From positions 1 through 10,472 of the forward strand of contig JAEUQE010000273.1 of assembly GCA_016789785.1 (NCBI GenBank): 10,472 bases of DNA, read 5' to 3'. Numbering within the stretch: position 1 is the first letter of the stretch; the number at the start of each line of letters is the position of its first letter. Of this stretch, positions 1-6,262 are shown one piece after another. A program made the position numbers and the translations under genes. Below the pieces are notes generated by a model, which saw only the letters and a list, made by a program, of their open reading frames with translations, had not been told where the DNA came from and made no database searches. This DNA is from Bryobacterales bacterium (lineage in GTDB: Bacteria; Acidobacteriota; Terriglobia; Bryobacterales; Bryobacteraceae).

Positions 1-1
1 A

Positions 2-265
2 CCCATGGCGCTGTCCACCACCAATGCACGTCCCGCCGTCGCGCAGAACTTCGCGCCCGCCGGGGCATCTTCGGTTCGCGCGGCAAGCCCAGCGGTGCAG
101 AGCCGCCAGCCGAGGTCGACCGGAAAGTCCGTCGCCATCGTCGCCGGTAGCGCGGGCGCCGGAGCCGCGATCGGGGGAATCGCGGGAGGCGGAAAGGGTG
201 CGGGGATCGGCGCCATTTCCGGCGGCACGGCAGGCTTCGTCTACGACCGCCTGACGCGCAAGTAA
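2..265 (+). CDS. Glycine-zipper domain protein, 5' end probably outside the window
   Basis: This is the C-terminal part of a small protein with a glycine-zipper segment. Counting from the first ATG (position 5), residues 1-42 are Ala/Ser/Pro-rich and look disordered. Residues 43-80 form a hydrophobic stretch with Gly and Ala every few residues (for example GAGAAIGGIAGGG), as in glycine-zipper proteins that insert in or attach to membranes. It ends with a short basic tail (DRLTRK). The reading frame is open to the window edge, the ATG at 5 has no ribosome binding site in view, and no signal peptide is present although such proteins usually have one. I therefore think the true start lies upstream and the visible ATG is internal. 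The exact function is unknown; glycine-zipper proteins are often envelope or stress-related. Confidence is good for a real coding end and moderate for the family. Confidence 0.6.
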   Translation, partial: PMALSTTNARPAVAQNFAPAGASSVRAASPAVQSRQPRSTGKSVAIVAGSAGAGAAIGGIAGGGKGAGIGAISGGTAGFVYDRLTRK

Positions 266-437
266 CTTCCCACGGAGTGCTACCGGGGAACGAAGCGTCG
301 AGAAGTGTCGCGGATCGGCCCCGGTGCCCGCATTTTTGCGGCGGCCCACACACGCCCAAGTGAGTGGCCGCCGTTCGCGGTCCTACGCACATGCGAAAAC
401 CACTCGTTTTTCGTCATGCGCGAGACATGCCATACGA

Positions 438-443
438 TATACT
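438..443 (+). promoter_or_regulatory. Candidate -10 box of a leaderless promoter for the LarA-like gene
   Basis: TATACT ends six bases before the ATG at 450, so the expected transcription start falls on or next to the start codon. No Shine-Dalgarno sequence precedes that ATG; the bases between are TCCCTC. This is the layout of a leaderless mRNA. No convincing -35 hexamer stands at 16-18 bp, which is common for leaderless promoters. The call rests on position and sequence only. Confidence 0.4.
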
Positions 444-449
444 TCCCTC

Positions 450-1733
<1,284 letters not shown>

Positions 1734-1787
1734 GCCCTGTGGCCGTCTCCTCAGCGCCTACCCTGGCCTTCTGGAAGGCCTGTCATC

Positions 1788-1822
1788 AAAAAGCAAAGGA
1801 GAGGACCCGAGGGCCCTCTCCT
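1788..1822 (-). terminator. Intrinsic terminator of pilin unit 1
   Basis: Read on the - strand, an 8-bp stem (AGGAGAGG pairing with CCTCTCCT, + strand 1797-1804 with 1815-1822) has a 10-nt loop and is followed by TTTGCTTTTT. The hairpin plus T-rich tail lies 35 bp beyond the stop codon of pilin 1. The + strand side lacks a T tract, so it is oriented for the pilin and not for the converging LarA-like gene. Confidence 0.8.
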
Positions 1823-1856
1823 GGAATTGCCTCCGTTGCCTGCCAGTCCGTTTGGA

Positions 1857-2048
1857 CTAGCTGGCTGCGGCGTTCGCCAGAATCGTGCTGATCTTTTCAA
1901 AGATCGTGCTGATGCTGTTTGAAATGTTCGGCATGAAGGCGCCTGCTGCGACCGCAACAAAGCCGGCCATCAATGCGTATTCAATCAGGTCCTGACCGCG
2001 AGTATCCCGGCGGAGCTTGCTGACGAAGTTCATCAAAAAGGTGTTCAT
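1857..2048 (-). CDS. flp: Flp/Fap-type IVb prepilin, copy 1
   Basis: A 63-residue prepilin of the Flp (tight adherence) class. A short basic leader (residues 1-18, with KLRR at 11-14) ends in Gly18. The prepilin peptidase should cut after Gly18 to give a mature pilin of 45 residues starting QDLIEYALM, with Glu23-Tyr24 forming the G-X4-EY signature of Flp pilins. Residues 25-38 form the hydrophobic assembly helix, and the tail is small and Ala/Ser-rich. The ATG at 2048 has the sequence GAGAGGACAGG directly upstream. It differs from copies 2 and 3 in the C-terminal half (Asn44 and Glu51 where the others have Thr44 and Ala51), adding one negative charge. It is the most downstream of three tandem copies. 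Tad machinery (CpaF/TadA ATPase, RcpA, TadV) is not in the window. Mature Flp pilins bundle into surface fibres used for attachment. Confidence 0.92.
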   Translation of the reverse strand: MNTFLMNFVSKLRRDTRGQDLIEYALMAGFVAVAAGAFMPNISNSISTIFEKISTILANAAAS

Positions 2049-2202
2049 CCTGTCCTCTCAATCCTGAGTGAGTTATGTAACTCGATTCACATTAACCTGC
2101 CCCGGCCCACTTGAGAAATCAGAGAAACCCCCCGAGTGTGCATCGGAATCCTCCGGCATGGAGCCCAGTACTGAGGTACGGGGGAGTGGGGTGGAACCTT
2201 AG
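2049..2202 (-). promoter_or_regulatory. Conserved upstream region of pilin unit 1
   Basis: Homologous to the regions before pilins 2 and 3. Going away from the start codon on the + strand coordinates: a perfect inverted repeat GAGTTA-TG-TAACTC (2070-2083); a short hairpin CTCC-GGCAT-GGAG (2151-2163); a GTAC-GTAC palindromic site AGTACTGAGGTAC (2167-2179); and a CCTTAG box (2197-2202), which reads CTAAGG on the transcribed strand. The site lies 118 bp from the start codon edge, as in unit 2. The region probably holds the promoter, an operator and an untranslated leader. I cannot assign a sigma factor or regulator. Confidence 0.5.
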
Positions 2203-2349
2203 TGCTTCCGCTGTAAACAAGGTGGATCGATGCCACACCAAACGTGTGGGTGTGGGGTCTCCCTGCCGGCGTGGCGGTGGCCGGTTCCTGGCCGTGCCCG
2301 GAGTCGCCGGGGGGCGCCTTGCGCGCAGTTCCCCGGACAAAGCACCCCA
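2203..2349. other. Spacer between pilin units 1 and 2, one hairpin, no gene
   Basis: No credible open reading frame is seen. It contains a perfect 7-bp inverted repeat CCACACC/GGTGTGG with a 9-nt loop (2233-2239 with 2249-2255), not followed by a T tract on either strand. The rest is GC-rich and shows no similarity that I can see to the spacer after unit 3. Together with the two flanking elements it makes up the 369 bp between pilins 1 and 2. Confidence 0.5.
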
Positions 2350-2383
2350 AAAAGGAAAGGAGAGGACCCGAGGCCCCCTCCTT
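2350..2383 (-). terminator. Intrinsic terminator of pilin unit 2
   Basis: On the - strand, a 9-bp stem (AAGGAGGGG with CCTCTCCTT, one G-U pair; + strand 2357-2365 with 2375-2383) is followed by TTCCTTTTTGGGG. It lies 34 bp after the stop codon of pilin 2. The sequence is nearly identical to the terminator of unit 3. Confidence 0.8.
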
Positions 2384-2417
2384 CTTGGTAATGATTCTTC
2401 CGGCTGAGCCGGTTGGA

Positions 2418-2609
2418 TTAGCTTGCCGCGGCTGCCGCGAGAATGGTGCTGATCTTCGCGAAGATCGTGCTAATGCTCGTTGAAATGTTCGGCATGAACG
2501 CGCCCGCTGCCACGGCGACAAAGCCGGCCATGAGTGCATATTCAATCAGGTCCTGGCCGCGGGTATCCCGGCGGAGCCTGTAAACCAAGTTCATCAATGT
2601 GAGATTCAT
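2418..2609 (-). CDS. flp: Flp/Fap-type IVb prepilin, copy 2
   Basis: A 63-residue Flp prepilin with the same plan as its neighbours: basic leader to Gly18, predicted cleavage before Gln19, Glu23-Tyr24, hydrophobic helix 25-38, and a tail ending ILAAAAAS. An in-frame ATG 42 bp further upstream exists, but the start at 2609 is preferred. It is preceded by AAGAGGACAGG, gives the same length as the other two copies, and aligns with them from residue 1. The leader differs most (MNLTLMNLVYRL), while residues 12-43 are identical to the other copies at protein level. The codons in that block carry several synonymous changes against copies 1 and 3, a sign of purifying selection. Tail residue 59 is Ala instead of Asn. 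Its role should be that of a major or alternative subunit of the same fibre; which copy dominates cannot be told. Confidence 0.92.
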   Translation of the reverse strand: MNLTLMNLVYRLRRDTRGQDLIEYALMAGFVAVAAGAFMPNISTSISTIFAKISTILAAAAAS

Positions 2610-2761
2610 CCTGTCCTCTTCTTCCTGACGAAATTTCGAAACGTGAACCAAAGTAACCCGGTTCGGCGCGTGAGAGAATCAGCGAAATCCCCAGAGTGGG
2701 TACGGGAATGCCCCCGCATCCGGGGTAGTACTTATGTAAGTGAAGTACGGGACCACCTTAA
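2610..2761 (-). promoter_or_regulatory. Conserved upstream region of pilin unit 2
   Basis: Same layout as the other two units. It holds a palindrome CGAAATTTCG (2629-2638) close to the ribosome binding site and a hairpin CCCCG-CATC-CGGGG (2712-2725). Next comes an extended inverted repeat GTACTT-N9-AAGTAC (2728-2748) that also contains ACTTA-TG-TAAGT (2730-2741), then the distal box CCTTAA (2756-2761). The palindromic site begins 118 bp from the start codon. Its sequence differs from unit 1 and unit 3 but the symmetry is kept. It is probably a promoter plus operator and a leader RNA; the regulator is unknown. Confidence 0.5.
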
Positions 2762-2879
2762 CCGGACGTTCGAGGGCGTTGTCAGGAGAGCCGGAGAGGA
2801 ACCGCTTCGAGAGTTTCGTGGTGAGCGGGGCAGGGGGAGAGAGGGGGCGAGCAAGGTGAGCTGGTAGCTTGCCTCCCAG
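2762..2879. other. Spacer between pilin units 2 and 3, purine-rich, no gene
   Basis: The + strand is strongly purine-rich around 2826-2856, with runs of GGGGG and GAGAGAGG. A weak repeat GCAAG/CTTGC (about 2850-2871) could pair over a 12-nt loop but has no T tract. No plausible gene is present. With the flanking regulatory region and terminator it fills the 338 bp between pilins 2 and 3. Confidence 0.4.
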
Positions 2880-2913
2880 AAAAGGAAAGGAGGGGACCCG
2901 AGGCCCCCTCCTT
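2880..2913 (-). terminator. Intrinsic terminator of pilin unit 3
   Basis: On the - strand, a perfect 9-bp stem (AAGGAGGGG with CCCCTCCTT; + strand 2887-2895 with 2905-2913) is followed by TTCCTTTTCTGGG. It lies 34 bp after the pilin 3 stop codon. Relative to the unit 2 terminator, a single base change turns the G-U pair into G-C. Confidence 0.8.
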
Positions 2914-2947
2914 CTTGGTAATGATTCTTCCGGTTGAACCCGGCTGG

Positions 2948-3139
2948 TTAGCTCGCCGCGGCGTTCGCCAGGATGGTGCTGATCTTTGCGAAGATCGTGC
3001 TAATGCTGGTCGAAATATTCGGCATGAATGCGCCCGCAGCTACCGCCACAAAGCCGGCCATCAATGCGTATTCAATCAGGTCCTGACCGCGAGTATCCCG
3101 GCGGAGCTTCCAAACCAAGTTCATCAAAAGAGTGTTCAT
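2948..3139 (-). CDS. flp: Flp/Fap-type IVb prepilin, copy 3
   Basis: A 63-residue Flp prepilin, the first of the three in the direction of transcription. It has a basic leader to Gly18, predicted processing before Gln19, the Glu23-Tyr24 pair and the hydrophobic helix 25-38. The tail, with Thr44, Ala51 and Asn59, combines features of copy 2 (Thr44, Ala51) and copy 1 (Asn59). A stretch of 62 bp inside the gene (3048-3109) is identical to copy 1 (1957-2018), whereas copy 2 differs at about six sites. Its 3' flank instead matches copy 2. The ribosome binding region GAGAGGACAGC sits just before the ATG. It starts 171 bp after the tsaE stop with no terminator visible between them, so some read-through from the upstream operon is possible besides its own promoter region. 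Confidence 0.92.
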   Translation of the reverse strand: MNTLLMNLVWKLRRDTRGQDLIEYALMAGFVAVAAGAFMPNISTSISTIFAKISTILANAAAS

Positions 3140-3292
3140 GCTGTCCTCTCATTCCTTACGGAATTCGTAACGTGCTTCCAAGTTAACCTGCTTCGGACAA
3201 TCAGAGAATCAGCAGAATCCCCTGAACCTGCACGGGAATCCCCCCGCATCCCGGGCAGTACTCAGGTACTGGCGCGGGTGGGAGAACCTTAG
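3140..3292 (-). promoter_or_regulatory. Conserved upstream region of pilin unit 3
   Basis: It contains the inverted repeat TTACG-GAATT-CGTAA (3156-3170), a hairpin CCCG-CATCC-CGGG (3243-3255), a perfect palindromic site AGTAC-TCAG-GTACT (3257-3270) 117 bp from the start codon, and the distal CCTTAG box (3287-3292). All four elements occur in the same order and at nearly the same distances as in units 1 and 2. The box lies only about 20 bp after the tsaE stop, so the full regulatory block is squeezed into the gap between tsaE and the pilin. Confidence 0.5.
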
Positions 3293-3310
3293 AACGCTGG
3301 GGTGCATCGT

Positions 3311-3751
3311 TTATGCCAACCCCGTCACCCGGACTTCCCGGCCTTCCTCTTCGCCGCCCTGCATACGCTGGATTTCCACGCGAATCGCGCCCTCCGGCAT
3401 CCACTCCGGAAACTTGTCCGCCCACTCCACCAACACCACCGCCTCGCGGTCGAAGATCTCCTCCAACCCTAAGGTACGCACCTGAAGCGGCTCCTCCAGC
3501 CGGTACAGGTCGATGTGGTAGACCCGCACGGGATCCCCGTATTCATGGACCAACGTGAAGGTCGGGCTCGACACTTCCCCGGCCTCCGCTGCCCCCAGCC
3601 CGTGCACGATCCCCTTGGTCAGAGTCGTCTTCCCAGCGCCGAGATTGCCGATCAGCAGCACCACGGCTCTTCGTGGCAACAGCCCAGCCAGCGCCTCGCC
3701 CAGCGCCAGCATCTCGTCCTCACTGCCCGGAAAGTAGCTCTTGCAGTTCAC
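3311..3751 (-). CDS. tsaE: tRNA threonylcarbamoyladenosine synthesis ATPase TsaE
   Basis: TsaE is the small ATPase that works with TsaB and TsaD to place t6A at position 37 of ANN-decoding tRNAs, in the cytoplasm. The 146-residue length is normal for the family. Visible motifs are the Walker A loop GNLGAGKTT (35-43, Lys41, Thr42), the switch-like SSPTFTLVHEY (61-71), HIDLYRL (79-85) with Asp81, and the family-specific VEWADKF (108-114). The start is a GTG at 3751, supported by GGAGG six bases upstream and by the N-terminal 'SEDEMLALGEALA' segment, which fits the family start. The first 32 bp overlap the end of nnr, so translation is probably coupled. In many bacteria tsaE sits beside nnr (yjeF), as here. 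It is the last gene of the six-gene run. tsaB and tsaD are not in the window. Confidence 0.95.
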   Translation of the reverse strand: MNCKSYFPGSEDEMLALGEALAGLLPRRAVVLLIGNLGAGKTTLTKGIVHGLGAAEAGEVSSPTFTLVHEYGDPVRVYHIDLYRLEEPLQVRTLGLEEIFDREAVVLVEWADKFPEWMPEGAIRVEIQRMQGGEEEGREVRVTGLA

Positions 3752-5267
3752 GAATCGCCTCCGGTAGAAAACGGAGCAGGTCCGTCGCGATCAGGCACTT
3801 CTCTCCGACCACACCCGCTCCGATCTCGCCGGCGCGCCCGTGCAGCCACACCGCCGCTGCCACCGCATCATCGGTGTCGTTGGGATGCTGGGCCACCAAG
3901 CCGGCAATCAGGCCGGTGAGGATGTCGCCGGATCCCGCCGTTGCGAGTGCCGGCGTTCCGGTCGGGTTCACCCAGATCCGCCCGTCGGGAAACGCGATCT
4001 GCGTGCGTTGCCCCTTCAGCACCACCGTCACACCGTGATCCATGGCGTATCCGTTCGCCATGCCAAGCCGGTCGGCCTGGATATCGGCAACGTGGCATCC
4101 GCAGAGCCGGGCCAACTCGCCGGGATGCGGCGTGAAGATGCGCGGGCCGCCGGGCCGGAGGAAGCTGCCCGAGAGCGCGTTCAGCCCATCGGCATCCACC
4201 ACCGCGGGCAGCGGCAGACGCTCATGCAGAGCCCGCACGAAGGAGGTGGTGTCGGCATGCAGACCCATTCCCGGTCCCACCGCCACCACGTTCTTCCGGT
4301 CGAGCAATTGTTCGAAGGCGCCGTAGCCCCGAAGCGAGATTGTCCCTGCCTCGGTTTCGGCCAGCGGCTCGGTCATCAATTCCGGCGCATGCGACCCGAT
4401 CATGCCAAGCACCGCGGGCGTGGAAGCCACCGTCACGAGACCCGCGCCCGCCCGGAGCGCCGCCAGCCCGGTCATCGCCGCCGCGCCCGACTTGCCCACG
4501 GAGCCACCGGCGATCAGCAGATGCCCGAAATGCCCCTTGTGAAAGCTGCGCGGTCTGGGAGCGAACAGTCGCGCAAACCATCGCGGTTCCACCAGCGACA
4601 GGGCCAGCGCTCCGTCCTCCTCCAACATCACCTTCGGCGTGCCGATCTGCGCCACCGTTAACTCGCCTACGCGGTCGCAGTTGGGAGCCAGGACGTGGCA
4701 GATCTTCGGCGCGGTGAAGGTGACCGTGGCGCCGGCGCGCGCGCAAACGCCATCGTTGTCCGCACGATCGCTCGCCATGCCCGATGGCACATCCACCGCG
4801 ACCACCTTCGCTTGGGGGAACCCGCTGTTGATCGCTTCGATCAGCGCCGCGGCACGGCCTGTCGCCGCCCCGTTCAAGCCCGTCCCGAGCAGAGCGTCGA
4901 TCACCAGTGTTGCCTGCTGCATACCGGCACTTACTTCATGTACTACATCCAGTCCCGCCGCCCGCAGCATCCGCAGATTCTCCGCCGCATCGTCGCGCAG
5001 TTCGTTCTCCGCCGCGGCCAGCAATACCTCCAGGCGCTTCGGCGCGAATCGCACACTGAGCAGCCTCGCGATCGCAAGGCCATCGCCCCCGTTGTTGCCC
5101 TTGCCGCACAGGATCACGATGTGGTGGCGCGACAGCGGGGCAAACGCCCGTTCCAGATACTCCACCACACGGTGCGCCGCGTTCTCCATCAGGATCAAGC
5201 CGGGAATGCCGCGCTCGATGGTGAGCCGGTCAATCTCGCGCATCTGCGCCGCGGTGAGTACCTTCAT
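3720..5267 (-). CDS. nnr: Bifunctional NAD(P)HX epimerase / ADP-dependent NAD(P)HX dehydratase
   Basis: This enzyme repairs damaged, hydrated NADH and NADPH: the N-terminal domain interconverts the R and S forms, and the C-terminal domain dehydrates S-NAD(P)HX using ADP. The 515 residues fit the two-domain bacterial form. The epimerase domain (about 1-220) shows CGKGNNGGDG (54-63), Asp124 in IDALLGTGL and DVPSG (159-163). The ribokinase-like dehydratase domain (about 240-510) shows HKGHFGHLLIAGG (243-255), DADGLN (358-363), TPHPGE (379-384), VLKG (416-419) and AGSGDIL (444-450) with the likely catalytic base Asp448. The ATG at 5267 overlaps the stop of the potassium channel gene as ATGA. AAGGGG seven bases upstream is a fair ribosome binding site. 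Cytoplasmic. All signature residues are intact, so both activities are expected. Confidence 0.96.
   Translation of the reverse strand: MKVLTAAQMREIDRLTIERGIPGLILMENAAHRVVEYLERAFAPLSRHHIVILCGKGNNGGDGLAIARLLSVRFAPKRLEVLLAAAENELRDDAAENLRMLRAAGLDVVHEVSAGMQQATLVIDALLGTGLNGAATGRAAALIEAINSGFPQAKVVAVDVPSGMASDRADNDGVCARAGATVTFTAPKICHVLAPNCDRVGELTVAQIGTPKVMLEEDGALALSLVEPRWFARLFAPRPRSFHKGHFGHLLIAGGSVGKSGAAAMTGLAALRAGAGLVTVASTPAVLGMIGSHAPELMTEPLAETEAGTISLRGYGAFEQLLDRKNVVAVGPGMGLHADTTSFVRALHERLPLPAVVDADGLNALSGSFLRPGGPRIFTPHPGELARLCGCHVADIQADRLGMANGYAMDHGVTVVLKGQRTQIAFPDGRIWVNPTGTPALATAGSGDILTGLIAGLVAQHPNDTDDAVAAAVWLHGRAGEIGAGVVGEKCLIATDLLRFLPEAIRELQELLSGQ
3758..3762 (-). promoter_or_regulatory. Ribosome binding site deciding the GTG start of tsaE
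   Basis: GGAGG on the - strand with a 6-nt spacer before GTG (3749-3751), lying inside the nnr coding sequence. It settles the start codon although the result overlaps nnr by 32 bp and uses GTG rather than ATG. Confidence 0.75.
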
Positions 5268-6262
5268 GCGCGAGCCCCTTCGAGAAGGCTCTCCAGCTTC
5301 CGCAACCCCGCCGGCTCACCCATCACGATGACGAAATCGCCGGCATTCAGAATCGCGTCCGCGGGCGGATTGAATTCCATTTGTGCGCCGCCGCGGCGAA
5401 TGGCGAGCACAATCACGCCCAGATCGCGCCTCAGTTGCAGATCCTTGAGCGACCTTCCAGCCACTTCGCTGCCCGTCGCCACCTGCACTTGCTCCATGGA
5501 CGCGTTCAGTCCCAGGTTGCGTGTGAACACATCCATGAACTCCTGCACATGCGGCTTGATCAACGATTGCGCCATGCGCGTACCGGTCATGGAGTAGGGC
5601 GCGAACACCATGTCGGCACCCGCGCGCCGCAGCTTCTGCTCCGCTTCTTCCTCACCCGCGCGTGCCGAGACGTTCAGCTTCGGATTTAGCGTCTTCGCCG
5701 ATAGTATGAGGAACATGTTGTCGGCATCGGTTGCCAGCGCGGCCACCATGCCGCGCGCTTTGCCGATCTGCAGTTCCTTCAGCGTTTCGTCGCGCGTGCA
5801 ATCGGCCACCACCGCCAGCATGCCCATTCGCATGGCCCGCTCCACGCGTTCCTCGCTATGGTCGGCCACCACGAAGCTCGCGCCCTCGCGTTGCATCGCC
5901 AGCGCCGCGCCGCGGCCTACGCGGCCGAATCCGCAAATGATGTAGTGATCCTGTAACTTCTCAATCATCCGTTTCTTCTTCTTGAAACCGAGGAACTCGG
6001 CGAACTCACGCTCAACCACCGCCCGCGCCAGCACACCCACGGCCTGAAACATGATACCCACGCCGAACAGAATCAGGAGGGAGTTGAACATTCGTCCCCG
6101 CTGGCTCAAAGGATGGATCTCGCCATAGCCTACCGTGGTCATCGTAGTCAGCGTCATGTAAAACGCGTCCAGCCACGGATACTCTTCAAGCAGCCGGAAT
6201 CCAATTGTCCCGGTCGCGAGCACCGCGAACAGCGAGATCCACAACAACCGCAGGTTCGCCAT
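5264..6262 (-). CDS. Two-TM potassium channel with C-terminal RCK domains
   Basis: A 332-residue MthK-like potassium channel subunit. TM1 spans about residues 5-23, the pore helix and selectivity filter TTVGYGE lie at 42-48, and TM2 at about 56-82. A lysine-rich linker (KKKKR, 94-98) leads to the regulator-of-K-conductance module. Its Rossmann nucleotide-binding signature YIICGFGRVGRG (107-118), with the acidic end of strand 2 at VVADHSEE (131-138), marks the RCK-N domain (about 104-225). An RCK-C (TrkA-C) domain follows at about 245-328. The subunit should assemble as a membrane tetramer gated by ligand binding to an RCK ring. The filter has Glu48 where Asp is usual. AAAGGA lies just upstream of the ATG, and its start shares one base with the stop of the PP2C gene (TGATG). 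Whether the channel releases or takes up K+ cannot be said. Confidence 0.92.
   Translation of the reverse strand: MANLRLLWISLFAVLATGTIGFRLLEEYPWLDAFYMTLTTMTTVGYGEIHPLSQRGRMFNSLLILFGVGIMFQAVGVLARAVVEREFAEFLGFKKKKRMIEKLQDHYIICGFGRVGRGAALAMQREGASFVVADHSEERVERAMRMGMLAVVADCTRDETLKELQIGKARGMVAALATDADNMFLILSAKTLNPKLNVSARAGEEEAEQKLRRAGADMVFAPYSMTGTRMAQSLIKPHVQEFMDVFTRNLGLNASMEQVQVATGSEVAGRSLKDLQLRRDLGVIVLAIRRGGAQMEFNPPADAILNAGDFVIVMGEPAGLRKLESLLEGARA

Larger units (their letters stand above)
1788..3292 (-). repeat. flp: Three-copy tandem array of pilin cassettes (regulatory region, pilin, terminator)
   Basis: Each unit consists of a conserved upstream block of about 150 bp, a 192-bp pilin gene and an intrinsic terminator. 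The spacing between the pilin stop codons is 561 and 530 bp. The units are imperfect repeats: the coding parts and the terminators are close, the proximal leader is moderately conserved and the spacers are unrelated. This indicates duplication of an entire transcription unit followed by divergence, with selection acting on the pilin and on specific upstream elements. Confidence 0.75.

Noticed and set aside
330..346. Small hairpin CCGC-ATTTTT-GCGG after the glycine-zipper gene
   Set aside because: The stem is 4 bp and the T run is in the loop rather than after the stem, so it is not a normal terminator.
1765..1780. Hairpin GGCCTT-CTGG-AAGGCC after the LarA-like gene as its terminator
   Set aside because: The stem is only 6 bp and no T tract follows on the + strand, so an intrinsic terminator cannot be claimed.
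2049..2202. Known c-di-GMP riboswitch or a sigma-54 promoter upstream of the pilins
   Set aside because: The core bases of the GEMM riboswitch and the GG-N10-GC spacing of a sigma-54 promoter were looked for by eye and not found.
1788..3292. Idea that the regular repeats are a CRISPR array or a mobile element
   Set aside because: The period is over 500 bp, the units contain genes, no transposase or terminal inverted repeats are present, and the repetition is explained by duplicated pilin units.
3840..5597. Long + strand open frames opposite nnr and the channel gene
   Set aside because: Low-complexity Arg/Ala/His composition opposite two well-recognised genes; treated as shadows.
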